Source: DASZBR01 sp035943935 (GTDB lineage: Bacteria; Pseudomonadota; Gammaproteobacteria; DASZBR01). From it: a stretch of DNA of 64,000 bases. The notes beneath the pieces were generated by a model, which saw only the letters and a program-made list of their open reading frames with translations, had not been told where the DNA came from and made no database searches. A program made the position numbers and the translations under genes. This document shows, piece by piece, positions 50,540 through 58,648 of the stretch. Numbering within the stretch: position 1 is the first letter of the stretch; each line of letters opens with the position of its first letter. Location of the stretch: contig DASZBR010000001.1 of NCBI GenBank assembly GCA_035943935.1, forward strand, positions 62,001-126,000, given 5' to 3'.

Positions 50540-51323
50540 AACAATGCTCCTCTATATTAGGAAATACATTCGATTTAACTTCTTGATTATATTGGTTCAA
50601 CGCGTTTTGAATTAATTCCGTGCCGTTTAAATAATGTTTTAAAAATTTCGGTTTAAAATTGCAGTTCATGCCTAACATGTCTTGTAAGACCAGAATTTGG
50701 CCCGAGGTATGCGGCCCCGCGCCAATGCCAATCGTAGGAATAGTCAGCGCATCAGTGATATCTTTTGCGAGAGTGGAAGGCATGCATTCTAATACCACCG
50801 AAAAACATCCGGCATCTTGTAATTGTTTTGCTTGCAGCATGATTTTTTCAGCCGCTTTTTGATTTTTGCCTTGAACTTTAAAGCCACCCAAACTGTGAAT
50901 CGATTGCAGGGTTAAGCCGAGATGTCCCATGACAGGAATGCCGGATGTGACAATGTGTTCGATTAATTCTAAATTCCCTGCTGCGCCTTCGAGTTTGATC
51001 GCTTGCGCGCCGGCATGAGCGAATTTTTCAACGGCATTCATGCTCTCCACCAAACCCTTTCGATAAGAACAAAAAGGTAAATCGCCAATGATGAATTTAT
51101 TCGGCGCGCCTTTTACAACTGCCTCAATGTGATTGGCCATGATATTAACGGTCGCGGGTAAAGTGTTTGCATGTCCGTACATGACCATCGCAACACTGTC
51201 ACCCACTAAAATACTGTCAATTTGGCTCTTGGCAATAATTTGCGCTGACCAATGATCATAACAAGTTACCATCGTAATTTTCTGGTGGTTGTTTTTCATT
51301 TTCTGAAAATCATGCATGTTCAT
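50526..51323 (-). CDS. panB: Ketopantoate hydroxymethyltransferase
   Basis: 265 aa from the ATG at 51323 (AGGAG 11 bp upstream), which gives the standard PanB length. Adds a hydroxymethyl group to 2-oxoisovalerate. IDSILVGDSVAMVMYGHANT, AIKLEGAAGNLELIEHI, GHLGLTLQSIHSLGGF and the Glu in VVLECMPSTLAKDI are present. Overlaps panG by 14 bp. Confidence 0.96.
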   Translation of the reverse strand: MNMHDFQKMKNNHQKITMVTCYDHWSAQIIAKSQIDSILVGDSVAMVMYGHANTLPATVNIMANHIEAVVKGAPNKFIIGDLPFCSYRKGLVESMNAVEKFAHAGAQAIKLEGAAGNLELIEHIVTSGIPVMGHLGLTLQSIHSLGGFKVQGKNQKAAEKIMLQAKQLQDAGCFSVVLECMPSTLAKDITDALTIPTIGIGAGPHTSGQILVLQDMLGMNCNFKPKFLKHYLNGTELIQNALNQYNQEVKSNVFPNIEEHCYADS

Positions 51324-52029
51324 GAATTTTCTTTCTCCTGTTTTCAAATAAATTCACAAAGGCTTGATAGATTTCTTTAAATTCATCATCACTCAAACTG
51401 TCTAAATGTTTATGAATAGTATTTTTGTCATGACGTATTAGGGGTCCCGTAAGTGCGGTATTGGGATCGCGAATAATATTTTGAGTAATCTGGTTTAAAT
51501 ACAAATGGCCTACCGTAGGAGGTAGTTGGAATTTGGTTTCAAGTTCGCTGAAAAATTTCTGCCATAAAATACAGGTAAAATTGCCGCTGAGTGCGCAGAG
51601 CATGTGATAATAAGATTTCTGTTCGGCTGGAATTGCATAAAAATCATTGGGTAAAAAAGACAAATGATTTTCTTGATGTGTTTCTAGTATAAAATTTATT
51701 TTTTTATAAAATTCGAGAGTGTATAAGTTTTCAGCAAAGCTCATGAGGGGATGTGCGCTGAATATATTTTTTAGAGATAAAGCGCCAGAAAAATGTACAA
51801 CAGGCTTGGTTTTTAAATAAGCATGAGAATCAAGAAAATTAATTAAGCTATTATCTGAAATTAATAATAAGGTTATGGTTGAGTGTGAGAATAATTTTTC
51901 GAGAGCAATATCAGAATATTTTTTTCGAGACCATTGAGAATAGTTTATCCCGAGTAGAGATAAATAATGCCCAAAATGTGTTGCCATCTTGCCGTCGCCG
52001 ATAATCAGCGGGTGAGGTACCTGTCGCAT
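51310..52029 (-). CDS. panG: PanG-type ketopantoate reductase (Rossmann/DUF2520)
   Basis: 239 aa. A degenerate Rossmann N-terminus (PLIIGDGKMATHFGHYLSLL, then TITLLLISDNSLINFL) and a DUF2520-like helical C-terminus (LYLNQITQNIIRDPNTALTG). It heads the operon just before panB and panC. In Francisella a protein of this type, PanG, is the ketopantoate reductase; the operon position fits the missing step between PanB and PanC. The name rests on context and fold rather than on close similarity. Confidence 0.72.
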   Translation of the reverse strand: MRQVPHPLIIGDGKMATHFGHYLSLLGINYSQWSRKKYSDIALEKLFSHSTITLLLISDNSLINFLDSHAYLKTKPVVHFSGALSLKNIFSAHPLMSFAENLYTLEFYKKINFILETHQENHLSFLPNDFYAIPAEQKSYYHMLCALSGNFTCILWQKFFSELETKFQLPPTVGHLYLNQITQNIIRDPNTALTGPLIRHDKNTIHKHLDSLSDDEFKEIYQAFVNLFENRRKKIHEHA

Positions 52030-52094
52030 GGATCAAGTCCTATAGTGTAGAATCTGAGGCATTCTAAACCAATTTTGCTCAATGGAGAAATTCA

Positions 52095-53138
52095 ATGCTG
52101 CCAACCCGCGCGTACGCTGCTAAATCCTCAACCTCCCCTTTAGCGCCTTATGAATTTGAACGCCGCGAGGTGGGTGCGCATGATGTGTTGATTGAGATTT
52201 TGTATTGCGGGATTTGCCACTCGGATATCCATACGGTGCGCGGAGAGTGGGGAAATATGCCTTATCCCGTTGTGCCCGGTCATGAAATCGTTGGGCGCGT
52301 GGCTAAAGTCGGTGCTCAGGTTAAAAAATTCAAAGTGGGTGATGCTGCGGGTGTCGGTTGCATGGTTGATTCTTGCCGTACGTGCGGACAGTGCAAAGAT
52401 CATACGGAACAGTTTTGTGAAAATGGTATGTCAGGTACCTATTGCAGTACAGAACAAGATAAAAAAACGCTGACGCAGGGTGGTTACTCCTCTCAGATTG
52501 TTGTGAATGAAGATTTTGTGCTGAAAATTAATTCGACAATGCCACTGCAAAATATTGCGCCATTGTTATGTGCAGGTATTACAACGTATTCGCCATTAAA
52601 GAAATTTAACGCAGGCCCAGGAAAGAAAGTCGCTGTCATGGGATTAGGTGGTTTGGGTCATATGGCAGTGAAGCTTGCGGCATCGATGGGCGCTGATGTT
52701 ACTGTATTAAGTCATTCGCCATCAAAAGAAAAAGATGCGAAAAAATTAGGCGCAAGCCATTTTCTATTAATGGCTTCACCCGATCAGTTCAATACACATA
52801 AAAAATCTTTCGATCTTATTTTAAATACCGTTGCGGGTGATCATGATTTGAATGCGTATTTGGGATTATTGAAAACGCATGGAACGCTGGTATTAATCAG
52901 CGTTCCTGAGAAACCGTATGCTTTGGGCGCATTTCCTATCATTGTCGATGCGCGAACAATTGCGGGATCATTGATTGGTGGAATTAAAGAAACGCAAGAA
53001 ATGTTGGATTATTGCGCCGCCAAAAACATTGGTTCAGATATTGAATTAATTCCCGTGGAAAAAATCAACGAAGCATACAACCGCACCGTAAAAGGTGATG
53101 TTCGTTATCGCTTTGTCATCGATATGAAAACGCTTTAA
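52095..53138 (+). CDS. Zinc-dependent alcohol/aldehyde dehydrogenase (YahK-like)
   Basis: 347 aa. Medium-chain dehydrogenase of the cinnamyl-alcohol group. Catalytic zinc: CGICHSDIHTVRGEW and GHEIVG; structural zinc: GCMVDSCRTCGQCKDHTEQF-type Cys cluster; NADP-binding VMGLGGLGHMAVKLA. E. coli YahK reduces a range of aldehydes with NADPH, so detoxification is the likely role. Divergent from panG. Confidence 0.92.
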   Translation: MLPTRAYAAKSSTSPLAPYEFERREVGAHDVLIEILYCGICHSDIHTVRGEWGNMPYPVVPGHEIVGRVAKVGAQVKKFKVGDAAGVGCMVDSCRTCGQCKDHTEQFCENGMSGTYCSTEQDKKTLTQGGYSSQIVVNEDFVLKINSTMPLQNIAPLLCAGITTYSPLKKFNAGPGKKVAVMGLGGLGHMAVKLAASMGADVTVLSHSPSKEKDAKKLGASHFLLMASPDQFNTHKKSFDLILNTVAGDHDLNAYLGLLKTHGTLVLISVPEKPYALGAFPIIVDARTIAGSLIGGIKETQEMLDYCAAKNIGSDIELIPVEKINEAYNRTVKGDVRYRFVIDMKTL

Positions 53139-53341
53139 TACACCAAATCTGGCGTAATTGTGCTTACTGCGTTTTTAAGAATCATCTGCACGCCGGAAGT
53201 ATCTTCAAGAAATAAAGCCTTTTCGTCTTGGCCCACAAGTTTGCCTCTGAGACGAATACCGTGTCGGAGGTAAATCGACACAGGGGTTTTGTTCCTAATT
53301 AATTCGGGTAAAAAAGTGCTCTCAATATTACTTATCGTCAT
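53135..53341 (-). CDS. Hfq-like RNA chaperone, paralogue 1
   Basis: 68 aa. The Sm1 motif PVSIYLRHGIRLRGKLVGQD and Sm2 motif MILKNAVSTITP match Hfq. E. coli has YKHAIST here; this protein has LKNAVST, so Lys56 is kept but Tyr55 and His57 (proximal RNA site) are changed. The C-terminal tail is absent. Its stop overlaps that of the convergent dehydrogenase. A second paralogue lies 2.1 kb away at 55448-55663. Confidence 0.85.
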   Translation of the reverse strand: MTISNIESTFLPELIRNKTPVSIYLRHGIRLRGKLVGQDEKALFLEDTSGVQMILKNAVSTITPDLVY

Positions 53342-53581
53342 CGTTCAACACCGTCTAAAAGTGGATAGTCTATTTATCAAAATTGAAATTACAGAGAAGA
53401 AACATTAGAGGGTTTTTAGTTGTTACGATATTGGTTTAGGCGAGGATGATATCTCCTCAAGTTACCCAGATCAAGCATTTTGTTCACTGGGGCGCTAGTA
53501 GGGGCTTACCTATCTATTAAAGCATGATATTGCTACCATTAATTGGGCTTAATACGGGCTCAATTTAAAGGGAGTTAAGTT

Positions 53582-53755
53582 ATGTTGCGTTGGGTTATTA
53601 TATTTTTACTTGTCGCTATTGTCGCGGGTATTTTAGGGTTTACGGGAATTGCTGTGCAGGCTGCAGGAATTGCGCAAATTCTTTTCTTTGTTTTCATCGT
53701 GTTATTTTTACTTTCTCTTGTCATGCATATTCGTGTCGGCAGGAAAGATCAATAG
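53582..53755 (+). CDS. DUF1328/YtjA-family small membrane protein
   Basis: 57 aa, two hydrophobic helices. LRWVIIFLLVAIVAGILGFT followed by IAVQAAGIAQILFFVFIVLF matches YtjA. Preceded by AAAGGGAG. Such proteins are small inner-membrane proteins of unknown function, often stress-induced. It forms a short operon with the next gene. Confidence 0.88.
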   Translation: MLRWVIIFLLVAIVAGILGFTGIAVQAAGIAQILFFVFIVLFLLSLVMHIRVGRKDQ

Positions 53756-53766
53756 GAGTATCTTAT

Positions 53767-53997
53767 ATGAAATCGAGTATAACGTTGGTTGGAATTTTGT
53801 TTATTGTTCTGGGTGTTTTAAGTTTGGCTTATCAAGGATTTACCTACACGCAGCGAGAGAGCGTGGCCAATATAGGAAGTCTTAACATTACGGCAGATAA
53901 GCAACACACAGTTTACTTCCCACCTCTTTTAGGTGGATTAGCTGTTGTGGCGGGAATTGTTTTAGTTGTGGTAGGACGAAATGGTGGTAACAAATAA
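53767..53997 (+). CDS. Small two-helix membrane protein
   Basis: 76 aa with AGGAG 8 bp before the ATG. Hydrophobic helices at about 5-25 (ITLVGILFIVLGVLSLAYQG) and 53-70 (LLGGLAVVAGIVLVVVG) flank a polar loop. Proteins of this layout often follow YtjA-like genes; function unknown. It converges with corA. Confidence 0.8.
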   Translation: MKSSITLVGILFIVLGVLSLAYQGFTYTQRESVANIGSLNITADKQHTVYFPPLLGGLAVVAGIVLVVVGRNGGNK

Positions 53998-53998
53998 T

Positions 53999-54967
53999 TT
54001 ATAGCCACTTTTTATATTTGGCGTATCTAAAAGGTAACAATGCTGCTAGTACCATGAGAACAAGCGAATAACCATACCCGAATTTCCATGACAATTCGGG
54101 TATGTGGAAGTTCATACCGTAGATACTGGCAATCAGTGTTGGCGGTAAAAAGATCACGGCTGCAACTGAAAATATTTTAATAATATTATTTTGTTCAATA
54201 TTGACCATCCCTAGGGTTGCATCCAACAAAAAACTTATTTTACTCGAGAGAAAGTGCGCATGGTCGCTGAGTGCGACGATATCTTTGCTTTGTGTTGCCA
54301 CGTGAGGGTGTTCTTCGGTACCTGTTTTTGCAATTGTGGTTTGTCCAAAAAAAGCTACTAAACGATTAAGATTGATCAAACTTTCGCGAGCTTTTGTCGT
54401 GAGATCTCCGTTGGCACCAATTTCTTGCATGAGTTTTTTATAGTCTATTTTTTCGGACGTATCATCGGTGGGTCGAAAAATAGTTTTTGAATAGGCATCT
54501 AGACGATGTCCGACAAGTTCTAATAAATCAGCGAGACGGTCAATGCTAGCGTCGAGTAATCCAATAAATAGGTGAAATGCATTTTGTTCTGAACTTTCAA
54601 GTTTGTATAAGTGTGCAGAAAATGTTTTAAATGCTTGGGGTTCAATATACCGTATTGTGACGAGTTGTTTATCAGTGAGTACAAAAGTAATGGGGTCTAA
54701 TTTTGGCTCGGAAGTATCGCCTTGCGCAATCATAGCGGCGGTCATAAAGAGAGTATTGTGTTCTTTATACAGTCGACTGGAGGTTTCGATTTCGGCCATT
54801 TCTGCGCGAGAAGGAATTCCCAAATTCATCACTTGTTCAACTAATTTCTCTTCTTCTATGCTGGGTGAAATGAGATCAACCCACACGGCCTCTTTTAGAA
54901 AATCGCTATTTCCTGCAGCGATTTCGCGAGGTTCAAGTGTTTTTCGGACGATGTAGGCGATAATCAT
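53999..54967 (-). CDS. corA: CorA-type magnesium channel
   Basis: 322 aa. Large cytoplasmic N-terminal domain, then two C-terminal membrane helices (VAAVIFLPPTLIASIYGMNF and YGYSLVLMVLAALLPF) with the signature YGMNF between them, in the periplasmic loop. Pentameric Mg2+ (also Co2+, Ni2+) entry channel. Its start overlaps the small gene upstream by 4 bp. Confidence 0.94.
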   Translation of the reverse strand: MIIAYIVRKTLEPREIAAGNSDFLKEAVWVDLISPSIEEEKLVEQVMNLGIPSRAEMAEIETSSRLYKEHNTLFMTAAMIAQGDTSEPKLDPITFVLTDKQLVTIRYIEPQAFKTFSAHLYKLESSEQNAFHLFIGLLDASIDRLADLLELVGHRLDAYSKTIFRPTDDTSEKIDYKKLMQEIGANGDLTTKARESLINLNRLVAFFGQTTIAKTGTEEHPHVATQSKDIVALSDHAHFLSSKISFLLDATLGMVNIEQNNIIKIFSVAAVIFLPPTLIASIYGMNFHIPELSWKFGYGYSLVLMVLAALLPFRYAKYKKWL

Positions 54968-55182
54968 GTTGGAAATAACTCAAGAGGTTTTAGTGTATCT
55001 GACGGAACGGCGCTTTTTTCGGCGATCAAATAAAATTTCTGTGGAGTTTTTAATCGTTGTGCGGCAGCTCTAGCTTCTTCGAGTGTATCGAATTCGTAAG
55101 TTTCTTTATTTGAGATGGGAATAAAATTTCCTTCCATGGTTCCGCTATAGAGTTCGATGGCGTAGAGAACATATTTTTTCAT
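54964..55182 (-). CDS. Small hypothetical protein coupled to corA
   Basis: 72 aa from the ATG at 55182 (AAGGAA upstream). Soluble; MKKYVLYAIELYSGTMEG, then FDTLEEARAAAQRLKTPQ, a pattern of short beta-strands and one helix. The 4-bp overlap with corA implies joint translation. No family recognised. Confidence 0.7.
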   Translation of the reverse strand: MKKYVLYAIELYSGTMEGNFIPISNKETYEFDTLEEARAAAQRLKTPQKFYLIAEKSAVPSDTLKPLELFPT

Positions 55183-55305
55183 CAGATTTCCTTTCGTTTC
55201 AAACATGGTGATCACTCCTTATCTTTAATGAAATTCTACGCAGAATGCTGTGTTTTCGCAATTATATCCTTATACTCTAGTTTCGCTGAAAATAACGGAT
55301 CCCCC

Positions 55306-55443
55306 ATGAACCGCAAACGCAAAAAACGTCTTACAATCATTTTACTCATCGCAATCATTCTACTCGTCGTGCTGCCGCGATTAATTCCGCATAGAAATTC
55401 ATGGAGCCCGACACCCAGCGTCCATCCGAGTGTCGGAGTATGA
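55306..55443 (+). CDS. Short single-pass membrane peptide
   Basis: 45 aa from the ATG at 55306: a basic start (MNRKRKKRL), one hydrophobic helix (TIILLIAIILLVVLPRLIP) and a Pro/Ser tail. The ribosome binding site is weak (GGATC). It may be real because the composition is that of an inner-membrane anchor peptide, but the call is uncertain. Confidence 0.45.
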   Translation: MNRKRKKRLTIILLIAIILLVVLPRLIPHRNSWSPTPSVHPSVGV

Positions 55444-55447
55444 AAAA

Positions 55448-55663
55448 CTAACTCGTGAAACTCCCCGCGTAAAGAGGAGCAACGGTACTGACTGCATCTT
55501 TTAAAATTAATTGAGCACCTCTTTCGTCTTCTAAAAATAAACTCATCTCGTCAAACCCTACTAATCGACCTTTAAGTTTTATGCCATGTCTTAAATAGAT
55601 CGCGATAGGAATTTGGCTTTCAATTAATGAGGCTAAAAAATGATCTTGAAGTGTCGTGTTCAT
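55448..55663 (-). CDS. Hfq-like RNA chaperone, paralogue 2
   Basis: 71 aa from the ATG at 55663, which has a strong ribosome binding site (GGAGGAGGT). Sm1 motif PIAIYLRHGIKLKGRLVGFD, Sm2 motif LILKDAVSTVAP. As in paralogue 1, Lys56 is kept and Tyr55/His57 are lost (LKD instead of YKH). The two paralogues share YLRHGI-LKG-LVG-DE-LFLED and differ elsewhere, so they come from an old duplication. Overlapping frames in this stretch are not coding. Confidence 0.85.
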   Translation of the reverse strand: MNTTLQDHFLASLIESQIPIAIYLRHGIKLKGRLVGFDEMSLFLEDERGAQLILKDAVSTVAPLYAGSFTS

Positions 55664-55747
55664 ATGGCACCTCCTCCCCCAATGTTGGTGAAGAAGCAAT
55701 ATGTCCATGAAGGTTTAGAATGAAGCTTTGCGTCGTCTTATTATACG

Positions 55748-56134
55748 CTAGTTGTTTGCAGGTGGCTCTGTCAATTTGTGCCAGGCCGAGGTTGCTAGCA
55801 TGGCTCTTATCAACATAATCGACATCAAAACGGGAAGAACGACATAACTGTGGTGCATCACAATAACGATATTGATCAGAGACCATAAAAAACATACCAA
55901 TGTTACGGTGGAATTTCGGATGAAATAAATCAGCGGAGCATAAGCAAAACAATAAAGTCCTGTCAGCAATAACGGCTGTGCGAAAATCGCACCCACCACT
56001 GCACTGAGCATGCCTAAACAACAGAGCGCAATCGCACAGACTTTTAAAACCAGTCGCGCATCTGCGGGTGTTTCCGCAGGTCCAAAAAATGCAAGCTGAT
56101 TTCCTTTCGTGGTGTCGGCATCTGATTTTGACAT
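55748..56134 (-). CDS. Four-helix inner-membrane protein
   Basis: 128 aa; AAGGAAC lies 4 bp before the ATG. Four hydrophobic segments: VLKVCAIALCCLGMLSAVVG, LLLTGLYCFAYAPLIYFI, VTLVCFLWSLINIVIVM and VVLPVLMSIMLIRAMLA. The ends are polar. Function unknown. A longer frame in another phase on the same strand lacks such features and was discarded. Confidence 0.72.
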   Translation of the reverse strand: MSKSDADTTKGNQLAFFGPAETPADARLVLKVCAIALCCLGMLSAVVGAIFAQPLLLTGLYCFAYAPLIYFIRNSTVTLVCFLWSLINIVIVMHHSYVVLPVLMSIMLIRAMLATSAWHKLTEPPANN

Positions 56135-56218
56135 GGCGTTCCTTGTGAAAGTGATCCAAAATTACCGCCTTGCAGTGTAATGCTTTATACTTTGCCTTTC
56201 AAACAAGGGAGTGATGAC

Positions 56219-56728
56219 ATGGTTCTGGATCGCAATAAAATCATTTTGGGTATTATTGTTCTGGCGATGATTGTGGGTTTCATTACCTGGGAAAGAATGC
56301 CAAGCGATCTGCAAAAAGTCACTGAATTTAACAAGCAGTTAGTGGCAGTAAACGCTCCCTTGGAATCAGGCGTGGCGAAATTTAGTTACAGCTACAAAAT
56401 AGCGATGGGAACTAATGCAACGACGGCAGTTTATTTCGACGCAATCAATTTGAATTTGGCCGCAAAGCAAGCGCTGGCTCAATCAAGAACGTCTCTTAAA
56501 GTCCCTCAATTGAGAAATAAAACCGCACAAACGGATGTTCAACATGCGCATGATTTTTTTGTGCAATATGCACTGGCCGTTGAATCCATGTCGCAGTCAG
56601 TGATTAATATCACGAAGCAAAATGGATTCATGGCAAAATTTCCGCCAATTACTTTACCGACAACCAATGATATTTCTATCAGTCTCGCGCAAGCATATGC
56701 GGCGGTGAATCCCCAAGGTAAAAAATAG
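56219..56728 (+). CDS. Membrane-anchored hypothetical protein
   Basis: 169 aa from the ATG at 56219 (GGGAG upstream). An N-terminal membrane anchor (KIILGIIVLAMIVGFITW) is followed by a periplasmic helical region (VTEFNKQLVAVNAPLESGV, LNLAAKQALAQSRTSLK). No lipobox. Unknown family; perhaps an envelope protein. Confidence 0.68.
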   Translation: MVLDRNKIILGIIVLAMIVGFITWERMPSDLQKVTEFNKQLVAVNAPLESGVAKFSYSYKIAMGTNATTAVYFDAINLNLAAKQALAQSRTSLKVPQLRNKTAQTDVQHAHDFFVQYALAVESMSQSVINITKQNGFMAKFPPITLPTTNDISISLAQAYAAVNPQGKK

Positions 56729-56763
56729 GTTAATTCACGTTATTTAATTTCAGTAAAATAAAT

Positions 56764-57684
56764 ATGAGTCTATTACCCATTATCATCGCAGGATTAATTA
56801 ACGGATCGTTCGTGGTTCCGGTACGATTGATTAAAAATGCGTCCAACGAAAAAATTTGGTTTTATCATAGCCTGATTGGTTTTTCACTTATTCCCTGGGT
56901 GATTCTTTTTTTCTTGTCTTCGAGCGTTTTTCAGGATTATGTAACGCTTGCGCCTAATCTTTGGGGCGTCATTATTGTTGGTGGGCTGATCTTTGGATTC
57001 GGCCAAGTCTGTTTTTCATATGCCATCAAAAAAATTGGTATGGCCATCAGTTTTGCGATCAACTTAGGGATTGGTGTAACGCTGGGTTCGATGTATGTGG
57101 TTTTTCATGATTCTGCGCTTTCTACGACGCAAAGTTATTTAGTGACGCTGGCCGTGTTATGTATTGTGTTGAGCTTAGTGTTTTACTATTTTTCAGAAAA
57201 AATTAAAACGCATTATCACACAGGCTGGTTGTTGGCATTGTTTGCAGGGATTGCGAGTGGATTTCAAAATATTACGTTTGTGTATGTGGGTTTTTATGCT
57301 AATGCGCAATTTCATTCCATGAATTCTTTTTGGGTATGGCCGCCGTTTTTATTGGCTGCAGCCGTTCCTATGGTAATTTTATTTTTTACCCAGATGAAGA
57401 GAAATCACGAGAATCTTTCGTTGCCCACATTCAACAGCCTAATATTAGTGGGATTAATGGGCTTGAGTTTTACGGGTTCGCTGGCGTTATACAGCAGTGG
57501 GATGAGTCAGTTGTTGCCCGAACAAAAAATGATTGGTTGGCCGATTTTGAATGTGTTGATTATTCTAACGTCTCAAGTGTGGGGTGGATTTTTTGGGGAG
57601 TTACAAAACACCCATAAAATATACCGCATCATCAGCTTATTGCTGTTAATTATTTCAATAGGCTTGTTATCGATTAGGCTCTAA
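56764..57684 (+). CDS. RhaT-family sugar/proton symporter
   Basis: 306 aa with about ten membrane helices. The N-terminus LLPIIIAGLINGSFVVPVRL and the segment IIVGGLIFGFGQVCFSYAIK fit the L-rhamnose:H+ symporter (RhaT) branch of the drug/metabolite transporter superfamily. No rhamnose genes are nearby, so the sugar is uncertain. Shorter than E. coli RhaT (344 aa). Confidence 0.82.
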   Translation: MSLLPIIIAGLINGSFVVPVRLIKNASNEKIWFYHSLIGFSLIPWVILFFLSSSVFQDYVTLAPNLWGVIIVGGLIFGFGQVCFSYAIKKIGMAISFAINLGIGVTLGSMYVVFHDSALSTTQSYLVTLAVLCIVLSLVFYYFSEKIKTHYHTGWLLALFAGIASGFQNITFVYVGFYANAQFHSMNSFWVWPPFLLAAAVPMVILFFTQMKRNHENLSLPTFNSLILVGLMGLSFTGSLALYSSGMSQLLPEQKMIGWPILNVLIILTSQVWGGFFGELQNTHKIYRIISLLLLIISIGLLSIRL

Positions 57685-57687
57685 GCC

Positions 57688-57852
57688 TTACCATCCTTGT
57701 TGCGGAACAAACGGTGTACTGGAGTCATTATCAACAAGATTGGGTGCATGATCGTTGAGAGTAACAGGTTGATTAGTGGATGGCGTGGCGGGAATACAAC
57801 CTGCTAATAAGAGTGTTAACAATGCAACGCTGATGGATTTCACTGGGTTCAC
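57688..57852 (-). CDS. Small lipoprotein
   Basis: 54 aa from a GTG at 57852, chosen because AAGGAAGGAA lies 8 bp upstream and it gives a proper signal: basic start, VALLTLLLAGC lipobox, lipid Cys at about 19. The mature part is short, polar and Pro/Asn-rich. Function unknown. Confidence 0.65.
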   Translation of the reverse strand: MNPVKSISVALLTLLLAGCIPATPSTNQPVTLNDHAPNLVDNDSSTPFVPQQGW

Positions 57853-57940
57853 GGTACGATTCCTTCCTTTAAGTTCCTGGTACAGCCTGTGAAAATTACA
57901 CAGCATTTCGCGTATGAAAGCAAGGATCTCACACTCTTAT

Positions 57941-58087
57941 TTAAGGGATCGGGAAACTCCAATGAATTTGATACGGTGTGCTTGTGTTTGTGCCTGGTCC
58001 GCACTTTGGTTTTACCATTCCGCAGCTGGATACCAGTAAGCAAACACACACCAGTACACTATATTTAATACCACGCGTTGATTTCAT
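57941..58087 (-). CDS. Small lipoprotein
   Basis: 48 aa from the ATG at 58087: MKSTRGIKYSVLVCVCLLVS then SC, a type II signal with the lipobox LVSSC. The mature peptide contains a second Cys and Pro/Thr residues. It is the second of two small lipoprotein genes on this strand; the gap is 88 bp. Confidence 0.6.
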   Translation of the reverse strand: MKSTRGIKYSVLVCVCLLVSSCGMVKPKCGPGTNTSTPYQIHWSFPIP

Positions 58088-58179
58088 GTGCGACAGTATA
58101 TCATTTAAATATATGGCAATATCAGTATTTTTTGGCATACTAGTTATCTCAGGATATGTTTAGTGAAGGAGTCTCACCG

Positions 58180-58638
58180 ATGAAACTACGAAAAGCATTA
58201 CCCGAAGAAGCGGATGTTTTAAATCAATTTATTCGGGCCTCTAAAGCGGTTTGGGGTTATTCAGAAGATTTTCTGGATGAATACATAAAAAACTGGGGTA
58301 TTACCAAAGAATCTATCGAGAAAAGTTCTATCAAAGTATTAGAGCATGATGGCGAAATACACGGCGTGTTTCGTTTAGCAAAGAACAAGAAAAAAAATGC
58401 CGAATTAGACTTGTTTTTCGTGAACCCTAAATTTATCAAAACAGGGATAGGGCGCAAAATGTGGGGAATCATTGATGAATCGGCCCGCGCGAAAAAATGG
58501 AAAGGATTTGAACTCGTTGTCGATCCCAATGCTGAAAAATTTTTTCACCGCATGGGTGCAAAAACGGTTCGCGTCGCAGAATCGTTTGTTGTGATGAAAT
58601 ATGAATTACTGCCGACAGCAAGGCATGATGCGATTTAG
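58180..58638 (+). CDS. GNAT-family N-acetyltransferase
   Basis: 152 aa from the ATG at 58180 (AAGGAG 9 bp upstream). N-terminal KLRKALPEEADVLNQFIRAS, beta-hairpin ELDLFFVNPKFIKTGIGRKM with the CoA loop (T-G-I-G-R-K), and a terminal FFHRMGAKTV. The GNAT fold is clear; substrate unknown. It converges with the RasGAP-like gene. Confidence 0.88.
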   Translation: MKLRKALPEEADVLNQFIRASKAVWGYSEDFLDEYIKNWGITKESIEKSSIKVLEHDGEIHGVFRLAKNKKKNAELDLFFVNPKFIKTGIGRKMWGIIDESARAKKWKGFELVVDPNAEKFFHRMGAKTVRVAESFVVMKYELLPTARHDAI

Positions 58639-58648
58639 TGCTGACACT

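Noticed and set aside
53342..53581. A small gene or RNA in the gap upstream of the YtjA-like gene
   Set aside because: No frame with a ribosome binding site was found, and the imperfect inverted repeat near 53548-53573 (AATTGGGCT..GGCTCAATT) is too weak to call.
55620..56159. A 179-codon minus-strand frame overlapping the Hfq-like and membrane-protein genes
   Set aside because: Its composition (many Cys, His, Arg) is that of an out-of-frame shadow, while the two overlapping frames have clear Sm motifs, membrane helices and good ribosome binding sites.
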